Assembly: GCF_006965485.1 (NCBI RefSeq)
Contig: NZ_CP041360.1
Span: 8,288,501-8,352,500 of the forward strand
DNA: 64,000 nucleotides
Source of the DNA: Spirosoma sp. KCTC 42546
GTDB taxonomy: Bacteria; Bacteroidota; Bacteroidia; Cytophagales; Spirosomataceae
Direction: 5' to 3'
Shown here one piece after another: positions 9,326-17,260 of this stretch. The notes under the pieces were generated by a model. That model was given only the letters and a program-made list of their open reading frames with translations, was not told where the DNA came from and searched no databases. Within the stretch, counting starts at the first letter, position 1; every line of letters starts with the position of its first letter. The position numbers were made by a program, and so were the translations under genes.

Positions 9326-9333
9326 TATTTTTG
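9326..9333 (+). promoter_or_regulatory. Candidate -7 box upstream of exbB
   Basis: TATTTTTG fits TAnnTTTG and lies 118 bp before the exbB start. The best upstream TTG (9300-9302) is 23 bp away, longer than the usual spacer, so the assignment is weak. It is the only plausible promoter I found for the exbB cluster. Confidence 0.4.
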
Positions 9334-9451
9334 TGGAGGTTCGACGGTGTTTCTACTAAATTTTTAGCTGGACGAACCGAAAGAGTCTAAATTTTTCACT
9401 TTTTTTACCGGGTAAACCAACTTTTAATTTTAACCCTACAGTCCAGTTCCA

Positions 9452-10288
9452 ATGAAAACACAAACTCCCTCTCCAGCACCTGCCAAAGCACCGGCACCAA
9501 AAAAGAAGTCATCAGGTGGCCTAAACCCCGCGTTAGTGATCCCGATTCTGCTGATTATCGGTATTCTGACGTACATGTTCGTCTTCGGTGATGGCAGCCA
9601 CTTTCAGGAAGGTGACAACACGAAAGAACCACTCCCAGGCGACTACTTCGGTACCGTTTACAAGGGCGGATTTATCGTACCAATTCTGTTCACCTGTTTT
9701 CTGACGGTGCTGGTATTCTCGATCGAGCGTTTCATCACGATTGGCCGGGCCAATGGCTCAGGTTCAATTGACGATTTCGTTCGGAAAATTAAAAGCCAAC
9801 TAGACCGTAACGAAGTAGCAGCCGCCATTCAGGAATGCGATCGTCAGAAAGGTTCGATCGGTAATGTTGTAAAAACCGCTCTGGTTAAATACCAACAATT
9901 AGCTACCGATACCGAACTGAACAAAGAACAAAAATTAGTAGCGCTGCAAAAAGAAGTAGAAGAAGCAACAACGCTCGAATTGCCAATGCTGGAAAAAAAC
10001 CTAACCATCATTGCTACGCTGGCTTCGGTTTCTACCCTGATTGCTCTGCTCGGAACTGTACTTGGTATGATTCGGGCCTTCGCAGCCATGGGTGCTACAG
10101 GACAGCCTGACACAGGTGCGCTTTCAACTGGTATTTCAGAAGCCCTTGTAAACACAGCTCTGGGTATTGGTACGGCTGCTATCGCAACGATCATGTATAG
10201 CTATTTCACAAGCCGTATTGACGTGCTGACCTATAACATTGATGAGATCGGCCTGAGCATTCAGCAGAACTTTGCGGCTCACTATTAA
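9452..10288 (+). CDS. exbB: MotA/TolQ/ExbB proton channel protein
   Basis: A 278-residue inner-membrane protein with a Pro/Ala/Lys-rich cytoplasmic start, transmembrane segments near residues 26-46 and 72-96, a long cytoplasmic domain, then two further segments near 184-206 and 226-250. The motif GTVLGMIRAFAAM and the ALVNTALGIGTAAIATIMYS segment are diagnostic of the ExbB/TolQ channel. With ExbD it forms the proton-driven motor that energises TonB. It has an extra N-terminal helix compared with E. coli ExbB, which is common in Bacteroidota. It heads a cluster with two exbD genes and tonB. Confidence 0.93.
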   Translation: MKTQTPSPAPAKAPAPKKKSSGGLNPALVIPILLIIGILTYMFVFGDGSHFQEGDNTKEPLPGDYFGTVYKGGFIVPILFTCFLTVLVFSIERFITIGRANGSGSIDDFVRKIKSQLDRNEVAAAIQECDRQKGSIGNVVKTALVKYQQLATDTELNKEQKLVALQKEVEEATTLELPMLEKNLTIIATLASVSTLIALLGTVLGMIRAFAAMGATGQPDTGALSTGISEALVNTALGIGTAAIATIMYSYFTSRIDVLTYNIDEIGLSIQQNFAAHY

Positions 10289-10321
10289 GCCGAATTTGCA
10301 CAGTTGATGTACTTTAACCAA

Positions 10322-10344
10322 CCTGCCCGACTCGTTCGGGCAGG
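10322..10344 (+). repeat. Hairpin between exbB and exbD
   Basis: CCTGCCCGA (10322-10330) pairs with TCGGGCAGG (10336-10344) around a 5-nt loop. No T-run follows and the cluster continues, so an RNA-processing or stability hairpin, or partial attenuation, is more likely than termination. Confidence 0.7.
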
Positions 10345-10361
10345 AAGAAACAAAATAACTC

Positions 10362-10988
10362 ATGCCAGCAGTTAAAATAAAACGCGCCAGTTCCACAGTG
10401 GATATGACGGCGATGTGCGATGTGGCGTTTCTGTTGCTGACGTTCTTTATCCTAACGGCTCAGTTTAGGTCTCAGGATGCTGCCGCTATTGAAACGCCTT
10501 CGTCCATCTCTGGAATCAAAGTCCCTGATAGTGACATTATGACTATCGGTCTTGGTCGGGATGGCAAAGTGTATTTCGGTATCGACAATGCGCAAAACCG
10601 TATTGCCATGCTGGATAACATTGCTGCCGCTAAAGGGCTTACCTTCACAAACAACGAGAAGAAGGAATTTTCGCTGATGTCGAACTTTGGATTACCAATT
10701 AACCAGTTGAAATCTTACCTGAATTTGCCCAAAGAGCAACAGGCTAAGGTAAAACAATCAGGTATTCCAACAGACTCGACGGGTGCAGGTCCAACAAACG
10801 AGTTGAAAGAATGGGTTTACAATGCCCGTAAGGCTAACAATGGTCTTCGAATTGCGCTGAAAGGTGATAACCTCGCCAAATTCCCCGAATTCAAGAACGT
10901 ATTAGCTACGCTACAAGCACAGAATATCAATAAATTCAACCTGATTACGGGGACAGAAGCTCCTCCAGCAGGCTGGAAAGCTGATTAA
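10362..10988 (+). CDS. exbD: ExbD/TolR family biopolymer transport protein (first copy)
   Basis: A 208-residue protein with a short cytoplasmic N-terminus, one transmembrane helix (about residues 17-37) and a periplasmic domain. The helix carries the essential proton-path aspartate at D20 in VDMTAMCDVAFLLLTFF. It is about 30 residues longer than the second ExbD because of an insertion around 85-135. It partners ExbB as the moving core of the proton channel. Having two different ExbD subunits next to one ExbB is common in this phylum and suggests a mixed dimer or two alternative complexes. Confidence 0.93.
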   Translation: MPAVKIKRASSTVDMTAMCDVAFLLLTFFILTAQFRSQDAAAIETPSSISGIKVPDSDIMTIGLGRDGKVYFGIDNAQNRIAMLDNIAAAKGLTFTNNEKKEFSLMSNFGLPINQLKSYLNLPKEQQAKVKQSGIPTDSTGAGPTNELKEWVYNARKANNGLRIALKGDNLAKFPEFKNVLATLQAQNINKFNLITGTEAPPAGWKAD

Positions 10989-11043
10989 CTCGTAGCGATT
11001 GCAATTAAAATTCATTTTCACCACGAGAATCTGTTAAGAAAAC

Positions 11044-11580
11044 ATGGCAGAAATTAACACTGGCGGTGGTGGTGGTAAGCATGATGGTGGTAAGGTCAGG
11101 TCAAAAAAAGCGTCAACCCGCGTGGATATGACGCCCATGGTTGACCTGGGATTTCTCCTGATTACCTTTTTCATTCTCGCTACTACCCTGAGCAAGCCAT
11201 CTTCGATGACGCTCAACGTGCCGGATAAAACACAAAAGGAAGAAACGGAGCCTATTAAGGCGTCCAACGTAATGACGATCTTTCTAGGGAAAGATAACAA
11301 GGCGCACTACATTTTCGGTAAAGCAGCTGGTGAAGACCCTGAAGTGAAAACCGTTGGCTATGGCTACGAGTTTCGGCAGGCACTCACAGAAAATGCGAAG
11401 AAGGTAGGTGGCGAAAAGTTTGTGGTAGTTATTAAACCAACCAAAGAATCAACCTACAAAAATATGGTTGACGTATTGGATGAAATGGCTATTACGAAGC
11501 TAAAGCGCTACGCCCTTGTGGACGCATTGACTCCCGATGAGAAAAAGCTTCTCAAAGACAAAGTAAAATTAGACATATAA
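11044..11580 (+). CDS. exbD: ExbD/TolR family biopolymer transport protein (second copy)
   Basis: A 178-residue ExbD with a Gly/Lys-rich N-terminal tail (TGGGGGKHDGGK), then STRVDMTPMVDLGFLLITFF carrying the conserved membrane aspartate D34 and the canonical TPMVD motif. The remainder is a periplasmic ExbD fold. It lies 55 bp after the first exbD and only 4 bp before tonB, so co-translation with tonB is likely. Confidence 0.94.
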   Translation: MAEINTGGGGGKHDGGKVRSKKASTRVDMTPMVDLGFLLITFFILATTLSKPSSMTLNVPDKTQKEETEPIKASNVMTIFLGKDNKAHYIFGKAAGEDPEVKTVGYGYEFRQALTENAKKVGGEKFVVVIKPTKESTYKNMVDVLDEMAITKLKRYALVDALTPDEKKLLKDKVKLDI

Positions 11581-11584
11581 CACC

Positions 11585-12409
11585 ATGGCACAAATCGATT
11601 CAAATGCAACACTCGATGATATCGTGTTTGCTAACCGACATAAAGCGTATGGTGCCTATGATTTACGGAAATCATACCCTAAGGCTGTAACCCGCGCCCT
11701 CATTATTGGTGGTGTACTCTTCACCCTTGGTGTGCTTTCTCCTACAATCATTAGTGCTTTAACTCCAGAGAAACAGGAGCAGGCAATGGTGGAAGTGGAT
11801 TTGATGAAACTCCCTCCTCCACCTATTGATCCTAATGAGCCACCACCACCGCCACCACCACCGGTAGAATTACCGAAGGTGAACACGGTGAAGTTCTTGC
11901 CGCCCGAAGTAAAACCGGATGAGGAAGTACCGGAGGAAACGCCACCGCCAGCTGTTGAAGAACTGAAGGAAGCCGTAGCTGCCGAAAAAACGCAGGAAGG
12001 TGACCCAAATGCTGAAGAAGTTATTGCAGCTCCTGAAGCTACAGCCGCTCCAACCAAGGTAGAAGTTGCCGTTGAAGCTGCTCCGAAAGAAGAAGAAATC
12101 TTTACGGTAGTAGAACAACAGCCAGAATTTAGTGGTGGTATGGCAGCACTTGGCCAGTACCTAAGCAAAAACCTTCGGTACCCGGCTGCTGCACAACGGG
12201 CTAACGTTTCGGGCCGCGTATTCGTGAGCTTCGTAGTTAATACCGATGGTAGTATTCAGGACGTTCAAGTCTTGAAAGGGCTAGGATTTGGTACAGATGA
12301 AGAAGCACAACGTGTAGTGAAAGGCATGCCTAAATGGCGCCCTGGTAAACAATCAGGCCGTCCTGTTCGGGTAAAGTATAACCTGCCTATTAACTTTACG
12401 CTGGAATAA
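11585..12409 (+). CDS. tonB: Energy transducer TonB
   Basis: A 274-residue protein with an N-terminal cytoplasmic stretch, one transmembrane helix near 36-57, a periplasmic Pro-rich segment (PPPPIDPNEPPPPPPPP) followed by a Glu/Pro/Ala linker, and a TonB_C domain from about residue 187 (SGGMAALGQYLSKNLRYP, SGRVFVSFVVNTDGSI, MPKWRPGKQSG). The domain's YPxxAQ-GxVxVxFxV..DG pattern is typical of Bacteroidota TonB. It couples the ExbBD motor to outer-membrane receptors such as the one at 49.4-51.9 kb. The N-terminal DDIVFANRHKAYGAYDLRK motif is also standard in this group. Confidence 0.94.
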   Translation: MAQIDSNATLDDIVFANRHKAYGAYDLRKSYPKAVTRALIIGGVLFTLGVLSPTIISALTPEKQEQAMVEVDLMKLPPPPIDPNEPPPPPPPPVELPKVNTVKFLPPEVKPDEEVPEETPPPAVEELKEAVAAEKTQEGDPNAEEVIAAPEATAAPTKVEVAVEAAPKEEEIFTVVEQQPEFSGGMAALGQYLSKNLRYPAAAQRANVSGRVFVSFVVNTDGSIQDVQVLKGLGFGTDEEAQRVVKGMPKWRPGKQSGRPVRVKYNLPINFTLE

Positions 12410-12416
12410 TTCATCT

Positions 12417-12638
12417 ATGCGCAGACAAAATAGTGGCCCAGCACGGCTAACGCTGTATATTTCAGTTTTGGCTTCGCTGGCATACATGGGAGGAGGCATC
12501 GCACTGATTGCCTCCTCTCAGTCTTTTGGGATGTTGCCTGAAACCGGACCATTTCGATATGGGATGGGAATACTGCTACTACTGTATGGAGCTTTCCGGG
12601 CTTATCGGGCTTATCTACGTTTTCAGGAAAATGAGTAA
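12417..12638 (+). CDS. Small two-helix membrane protein of unknown function
   Basis: A 73-residue, basic-ended protein with two hydrophobic segments (about 9-32 and 45-63) joined by a short loop (SFGMLPETGPFRYG). It starts 7 bp after tonB and its end overlaps the next gene by 8 bp, which argues strongly for a real, co-translated gene. I do not recognise a family. Position suggests an accessory to the TonB/ExbBD complex or to the PstS-like lipoprotein that follows. Confidence 0.75.
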   Translation: MRRQNSGPARLTLYISVLASLAYMGGGIALIASSQSFGMLPETGPFRYGMGILLLLYGAFRAYRAYLRFQENE

Positions 12639-13563
12639 TCGACTTCTTGCACTTCTGGCATTCGCAGTTGGCTTAATGAGCTGCGGCAATGGTAAACCAC
12701 CTCTGGACAATCCATCGCAGGGTAGTATTGTTGTTGCTGCCGACGAATCCTTTCAACCCCTCGTAACGCAGTTGGTCTCGGCCTATTCTGGGATTTATCC
12801 GAATACTAATTTCAAAATTGTTTTTAAACCTGAGCAGGAAGCCATCAATATGATGCTTCAAGATAGTGCTCGGATTGTATTCACGACACGTGTATTGAAG
12901 CCTAATGAACGTGCGATCCTTGATCAGCGAAAAATAAAGGGAGCGACTGAAAAAATTGCTACTGATGGCGTAGCACTCATTATCAACAAAGCCAATACAG
13001 ATAGCCTGATTACAATGGCGGATCTAAAACGTATTTTTAATGGGCAGCTAAAATTATGGGGGCAGCTCAAAGGCGGCAATCAAAATAGTCCTATTACATT
13101 GGTCTTTGATAATAACAATTCCAGTAATTTGGAGTTTGTATTAAAAACTTTTAATGTCAAGGACGTAAAGAACTTACGAATATTTACCACTCATTCAAAC
13201 CGCGAGGTTATAGACTTTGTGCGTAAGAATCCGTCGGCGCTTGGTTTTATTGGTGTTAACTGGATTAGTGATAGTGATGAACCCCTTTCCGTTGAGTTGG
13301 CCCAGGACCTCCGTGTAATGGGTGTTTCGGATAAGGAAAATCCAACGAAACGGGATGACTATTTCCAACCCTTTCAGGAAGATTTAGGCATGCAGCGCTA
13401 TCCCTTACGGCGACCTGTTTACATCTTAAGCCGCGAAACGCATCCAGGCTTAGGAGGAGGGCTAATTAATTATATAGCTCGGGATGCAGGTTCTCTAATC
13501 ATTCGTAAATTGGGGCTTTGGCCCAGAACGCCATACGATCGGGTTATTAACCTGACAAAATGA
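12631..13563 (+). CDS. PstS-like substrate-binding lipoprotein
   Basis: The ATG at 12631 is chosen because it begins a lipoprotein signal (LLALLAFAVGLMSC, acylated Cys18) and overlaps the upstream stop. An in-frame start further upstream would lie inside the 73-residue gene. The 310-residue product has the PBP-like fold of phosphate-binding PstS proteins (GSIVVAADESFQPLVTQL, LKRIFNGQLKLWGQL, NPSALGFIGVNW). The usual phosphate-binding GAGSSFP and SGT loops read AADESFQP and NNSSN here, so phosphate may not be the ligand. No pstCAB genes are near. It sits between TonB components and a TPR protein, suggesting a role in the TonB machinery instead of an ABC importer. Confidence 0.82.
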   Translation: MSNRLLALLAFAVGLMSCGNGKPPLDNPSQGSIVVAADESFQPLVTQLVSAYSGIYPNTNFKIVFKPEQEAINMMLQDSARIVFTTRVLKPNERAILDQRKIKGATEKIATDGVALIINKANTDSLITMADLKRIFNGQLKLWGQLKGGNQNSPITLVFDNNNSSNLEFVLKTFNVKDVKNLRIFTTHSNREVIDFVRKNPSALGFIGVNWISDSDEPLSVELAQDLRVMGVSDKENPTKRDDYFQPFQEDLGMQRYPLRRPVYILSRETHPGLGGGLINYIARDAGSLIIRKLGLWPRTPYDRVINLTK

Positions 13564-13572
13564 GGAAGTTTT

Positions 13573-13601
13573 TTTGGTTTAATCGCAATTTTTTAGTTTT
13601 G
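13573..13601 (+). promoter_or_regulatory. Promoter for the TPR protein gene
   Basis: TTTG at 13573-13576 and TAGTTTTG at 13594-13601 give a 17-bp spacer and match the Bacteroidota consensus. The TPR gene starts 51 bp downstream, so it can be transcribed separately from the exb-ton cluster. Confidence 0.75.
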
Positions 13602-13652
13602 TCAATTGTTTAATTAGCACATAACCTTTTTTTCATTTCCAACTTGAAGTAC

Positions 13653-15434
13653 ATGATGAACAACCAGAAGCAGTCGCTATTGACCATCCTGTTCGTTGGG
13701 GCGACCATGACGACTCCTTTAGTGGCGCAGGATCTCCAAACGGCCTTACAGGATGTTGAGGCTGAGCGATATACTAAGGCAGAACAAACGCTAACAAAAT
13801 TAGCCACAAGTTCGCCCACGGCTGAAAATCAGTTTTACCTCGGTTATTATTACCTCAGAAGCGGTCAACCTGATAAAGCAAAGGCTATTTTTGAGAAAGG
13901 AGCCGCTGCCGATGCTAAAAACCAGTTAAATAACGTTGGTTTGGCTGGCGTTGCACTGGCAAAAAAAGACCGTAGCACAGCTAAATCGCTTATTGATAAT
14001 GCTGTTGCACAAACTAAAAGCAAAGATGAGGCTGTCTTAATCCGAGCTGGCGAAATGTACACCTTGTCTGATCAGACAAATGACCCTGCAGAAGCACTTC
14101 GATTATTAACATTAGCTCAGGAAAAAGACAAAAAGGGGGAGCATAAGGATGAGATCGAAATGCTCATGGGTGATGCTTACTTCCTGAAAAATGATGGTGG
14201 TAACGCTATTACGAAGTATGAAAATGCATTGGCGGCTAAACCAACGTTGGCAGAGGCTAATTATAAAATTGGTCGTTTATACCTTCGTGGCAAAAATTAC
14301 GCAAAAGCCCAGGAATTTTTTAAACTGGCTATTCAGAATGATCCCGAGTTTTCGCCTACCTATCGTGCTTATGCCGATGCATTAGCAAATTCAAGGGCAT
14401 ATAAAGCGGCTGCTACTAACTATGAGTTGTTTATCCAGAAAAGTGGCACAACCGATCCTGAATTGCTACTTGACGTTGCTCGTTACAAATTCTTAGCTCA
14501 GGATTACCAGGGCGCTGTTACTTACCTGGATCAGCTAAAAGGGAAAATAAACAACCCTATTATTGATCGGATGTACGGTTGGGCTTATTCTGCTTTAGGG
14601 AAGAATCAGGAAGCAGTTGAAGCGTTGAATCGTTTTATCTCGACAGCTCCTCAAAAAGTAATGGTTGATGACTATAAATACCTGGGTCGTGCACAAGCTA
14701 AACTCGGCACCCCCGAGGGCGATTCATTAGGTATCATGAACCTGGAAAAAGCCGCACCTCAGGATACAACCGAAAACTTGTATCGTGAGATTGCTAAGAC
14801 GTATTACGACGATAAAAAATATGATAAGGCTGCCGAGTATTATGCCAAGACAATCAAGAACGACAAGAAGCCTCTGAACAATGATTACCTGTTCAATGGC
14901 TTAGCCAACTATCAATATGGCTTCCGGGTTGGGCGTGATACTACAGCTGCCCCAATGGATACGGCTCAGATTCGTATAGGACGCCAGACGTATTTCTTAC
15001 GTGCTGATTCTGCCTTTGCTCAAATGGCACAACAGGTTGAAAAAACTGCTGGCGAAACGTATCCACTAGCCTACTACTACCGTGGTCAGTCAACGTACTA
15101 TGCATATCCATCTGCGATATCGCTTTCAACGGGTGCAGCTGTCCCTTTTTACGAAAAGTTCATTGAGCTGGCAAATGCCGAAACGGATGCGGCAAAAAAA
15201 CAGAGCTATCAGAAAAACCTGATAACATCTTATAAATTTTTAGCCTCTTATAATCTGGCTAAAAAGGATGATGCAAAAGCCAAGGAGTATTTTAACAAGG
15301 TACTGGAATTAGACCCGAATGATGCTGATGTGAAGAAAGCGTTGGAAGGTCCTAAACCAGCGGCTGCACCAGCAAAACCAGCGGCTACCCCTGCCACTAA
15401 GGCACCAGTAAAAAAGAAAGTAGCCGATAAATAA
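13653..15434 (+). CDS. Tetratricopeptide repeat protein, exported
   Basis: The start is placed at ATG 13653 (ATG 13656 also possible), because the longer frame would need a TTG and the signal peptide (LLTILFVGATMTTPLVAQ) begins here. The product is about 593 residues. Repeated 34-residue helix pairs are visible, including AEANYKIGRLYLRGKNYAKAQEFF-type units near residues 200-260 and a final unit ADAKAKEYFNKVLELDPND (split here from AKKDDAKAKEYF). The C-terminus is Ala/Pro/Lys-rich. TPR proteins of this type are periplasmic scaffolds. Its place after TonB, ExbD and the PstS-like protein is conserved enough in Cytophagales, to my recollection, to suggest a shared complex. Confidence 0.85.
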   Translation: MMNNQKQSLLTILFVGATMTTPLVAQDLQTALQDVEAERYTKAEQTLTKLATSSPTAENQFYLGYYYLRSGQPDKAKAIFEKGAAADAKNQLNNVGLAGVALAKKDRSTAKSLIDNAVAQTKSKDEAVLIRAGEMYTLSDQTNDPAEALRLLTLAQEKDKKGEHKDEIEMLMGDAYFLKNDGGNAITKYENALAAKPTLAEANYKIGRLYLRGKNYAKAQEFFKLAIQNDPEFSPTYRAYADALANSRAYKAAATNYELFIQKSGTTDPELLLDVARYKFLAQDYQGAVTYLDQLKGKINNPIIDRMYGWAYSALGKNQEAVEALNRFISTAPQKVMVDDYKYLGRAQAKLGTPEGDSLGIMNLEKAAPQDTTENLYREIAKTYYDDKKYDKAAEYYAKTIKNDKKPLNNDYLFNGLANYQYGFRVGRDTTAAPMDTAQIRIGRQTYFLRADSAFAQMAQQVEKTAGETYPLAYYYRGQSTYYAYPSAISLSTGAAVPFYEKFIELANAETDAAKKQSYQKNLITSYKFLASYNLAKKDDAKAKEYFNKVLELDPNDADVKKALEGPKPAAAPAKPAATPATKAPVKKKVADK

Positions 15435-15457
15435 CAGAAATTCTGACTTAAAAATAG

Positions 15458-15486
15458 AAAAGCGTAGGTTTGACACCTACGCTTTT
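15458..15486 (+). terminator. Intrinsic terminator after the TPR gene
   Basis: AAAAGCGTAGGT (15458-15469) pairs perfectly with ACCTACGCTTTT (15475-15486) around a 5-nt loop and runs into T residues, 23 bp after the stop. Confidence 0.92.
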
Positions 15487-15551
15487 TTCATTTCCTGGCA
15501 TAAAGCGAGTGACTATCAATGAATATAGCTATTATTTTCCCGAGGGTATCG

Positions 15552-15559
15552 TAACTTTG
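15552..15559 (+). promoter_or_regulatory. -7 box of the adk-obgE promoter
   Basis: TAACTTTG matches TAnnTTTG and lies 46 bp upstream of adk, following a terminator. No convincing -33 TTTG is seen at the usual distance. Confidence 0.6.
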
Positions 15560-15605
15560 CGGGCGCAATTTTTTTTCGACTACACGACACTACCCAGAGA
15601 CGCCG

Positions 15606-16187
15606 ATGCTTAACCTTGTACTGTTTGGCCCGCCAGGAGCCGGAAAAGGTACCCAAAGCGAAAAACTTATTCAGAAGTACAACTTAGTTCACTTATCAAC
15701 GGGCGATTTGTTACGATCGCAAATTGCAGCCGGTACAGAACTAGGTCTTCGAGCCAAACAATTAATGGATCAAGGCTTATTAGTGCCCGATGAGGTAGTA
15801 ATTGGCATGATTGAAAACAAACTACGCGAAAATCAGTCGGCACCAGGCTTTATTTTCGATGGCTTTCCGCGCACTGTTCTTCAGGCAGAAGCCCTTGATC
15901 AATTGCTTAGCCATTATCAGGCACCCATTGCAACTATGATTGCGTTGGTTGTTAATGATGAGGAGCTGATTCGACGCTTACTAAAACGAGGTGAAACATC
16001 TGGCCGTCCTGATGACAGAGACGAGGCAACTGCTCGCCGACGTGTAAGTGTTTACAATAAAGAAACAATGCCCGTAGCTGACTATTATAGTCAACAGGGA
16101 AAATTCGCAGCTATCGACGGCATAGGTAATATTGACGATATTTTTCAAGCAATTTGCCAAAAAATTGAGGAGTCGGTAGCGAGGTAA
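15606..16187 (+). CDS. adk: Adenylate kinase
   Basis: A 193-residue cytoplasmic enzyme that interconverts AMP + ATP and two ADP. The P-loop GPPGAGKGTQ is at residues 8-17, the AMP-binding region is HLSTGDLLRSQ, and FDGFPRT is the adenylate kinase signature. Arginines in KRGETSGRPDDRDEATARRR line the active site. It is of the short-LID type, lacking a zinc-binding Cys4 LID, and at 193 residues has the usual length for that class. obgE begins 9 bp after the stop and is probably in the same transcript. Confidence 0.97.
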   Translation: MLNLVLFGPPGAGKGTQSEKLIQKYNLVHLSTGDLLRSQIAAGTELGLRAKQLMDQGLLVPDEVVIGMIENKLRENQSAPGFIFDGFPRTVLQAEALDQLLSHYQAPIATMIALVVNDEELIRRLLKRGETSGRPDDRDEATARRRVSVYNKETMPVADYYSQQGKFAAIDGIGNIDDIFQAICQKIEESVAR

Positions 16188-16196
16188 AGGATAGTT

Positions 16197-17201
16197 ATGG
16201 CTTCATCAAATTTTATTGATTACGTAAAAATAAACTGTCGTTCAGGGGCCGGAGGGGCTGGATCTGTCCACTTTCGCCGTGAAAAACACGTCCCTAAAGG
16301 TGGACCTGACGGGGGTGACGGCGGACGAGGTGGCCATATTATTCTTCGTGGAAATTCCCAGCTATGGACCCTTCTGCACCTTAAATACCGTAAACATGTT
16401 AAGGCGGGCAATGGTGTAGCAGGCGAAGGGGGACGACGAACCGGAGCTGAAGGCGAGGACGTTATTTTAGAAGTACCCCTTGGCACTATTGCTCGTAATC
16501 CAGAATCAAGCACTAAACTTGCTGAAATCACGGAAGAGGGGCAGGAGATTATTCTGTTTCCGGGTGGAAGAGGTGGTCTCGGCAACGATCATTTCAAGTC
16601 ATCGACGCAACAGGCTCCCTATTACTCTCAAACGGGAGAGCCAGGTAGAGAAGAGTGGGTCATATTAGAGCTAAAACTATTAGCTGATGTGGGCTTAGTT
16701 GGTTTCCCTAATGCGGGCAAATCAACCCTTTTATCCGTCTTATCCGCTGCCAGACCTGAAATTGCAGATTACCCGTTTACAACCCTTGTTCCTAATTTAG
16801 GGGTCGTAGCTTATAGGGATTATAAGTCATTTGTGATGGCCGATATTCCCGGTATAATCGAAGGAGCATCGCAGGGTAAAGGCTTAGGATTACGATTTCT
16901 ACGACACATTGAACGTAATTCGATACTGCTATTTTTAATCCCAGCCACTAGCGAAGATATTTGGCAGGAGTATAACACACTATTGAACGAGTTACGCGAG
17001 TTTAATCCGGAACTGATGGATAAAACTCGTATTCTAGCCATTACCAAGATTGATCTGGTCGATGACGACGCTTTAGCACAAATCAAAAATAGTGTGCCCA
17101 AAAAAGTACCTGTTACCTATATTTCCTCGGTTAGTCAACGAGGTTTGGATGAGTTAAAAGATATTATTTGGCAAAATCTGACGACTGTTGAGCCAGTATG
17201 A
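16197..17201 (+). CDS. obgE: GTPase ObgE/CgtA
   Basis: A 334-residue ribosome-associated GTPase. The N-terminal Gly-rich Obg fold ([29 protein letters not shown]) covers about 1-160. The G domain follows with G1 GFPNAGKST at 169-177, switch regions [13 protein letters not shown]3 [11 protein letters not shown] and G4 ITKIDLVD. There is no C-terminal OCT extension, as in most short Obg proteins. It acts in large-subunit assembly and stress signalling. The adk-obgE pairing is often seen in Bacteroidota. Confidence 0.97.
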   Translation: MASSNFIDYVKINCRSGAGGAGSVHFRREKHVPKGGPDGGDGGRGGHIILRGNSQLWTLLHLKYRKHVKAGNGVAGEGGRRTGAEGEDVILEVPLGTIARNPESSTKLAEITEEGQEIILFPGGRGGLGNDHFKSSTQQAPYYSQTGEPGREEWVILELKLLADVGLVGFPNAGKSTLLSVLSAARPEIADYPFTTLVPNLGVVAYRDYKSFVMADIPGIIEGASQGKGLGLRFLRHIERNSILLFLIPATSEDIWQEYNTLLNELREFNPELMDKTRILAITKIDLVDDDALAQIKNSVPKKVPVTYISSVSQRGLDELKDIIWQNLTTVEPV

Positions 17202-17260
17202 TAGGCTAATGTTGGTCTATCTGTTATCCGTCAGTTCGGCTGGTCGCGTTTTCACTTATT

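Noticed and set aside
11656..12168. Gly/Ser-rich minus-strand frame opposite tonB
   Set aside because: Low-complexity mirror of the Pro-rich TonB linker.
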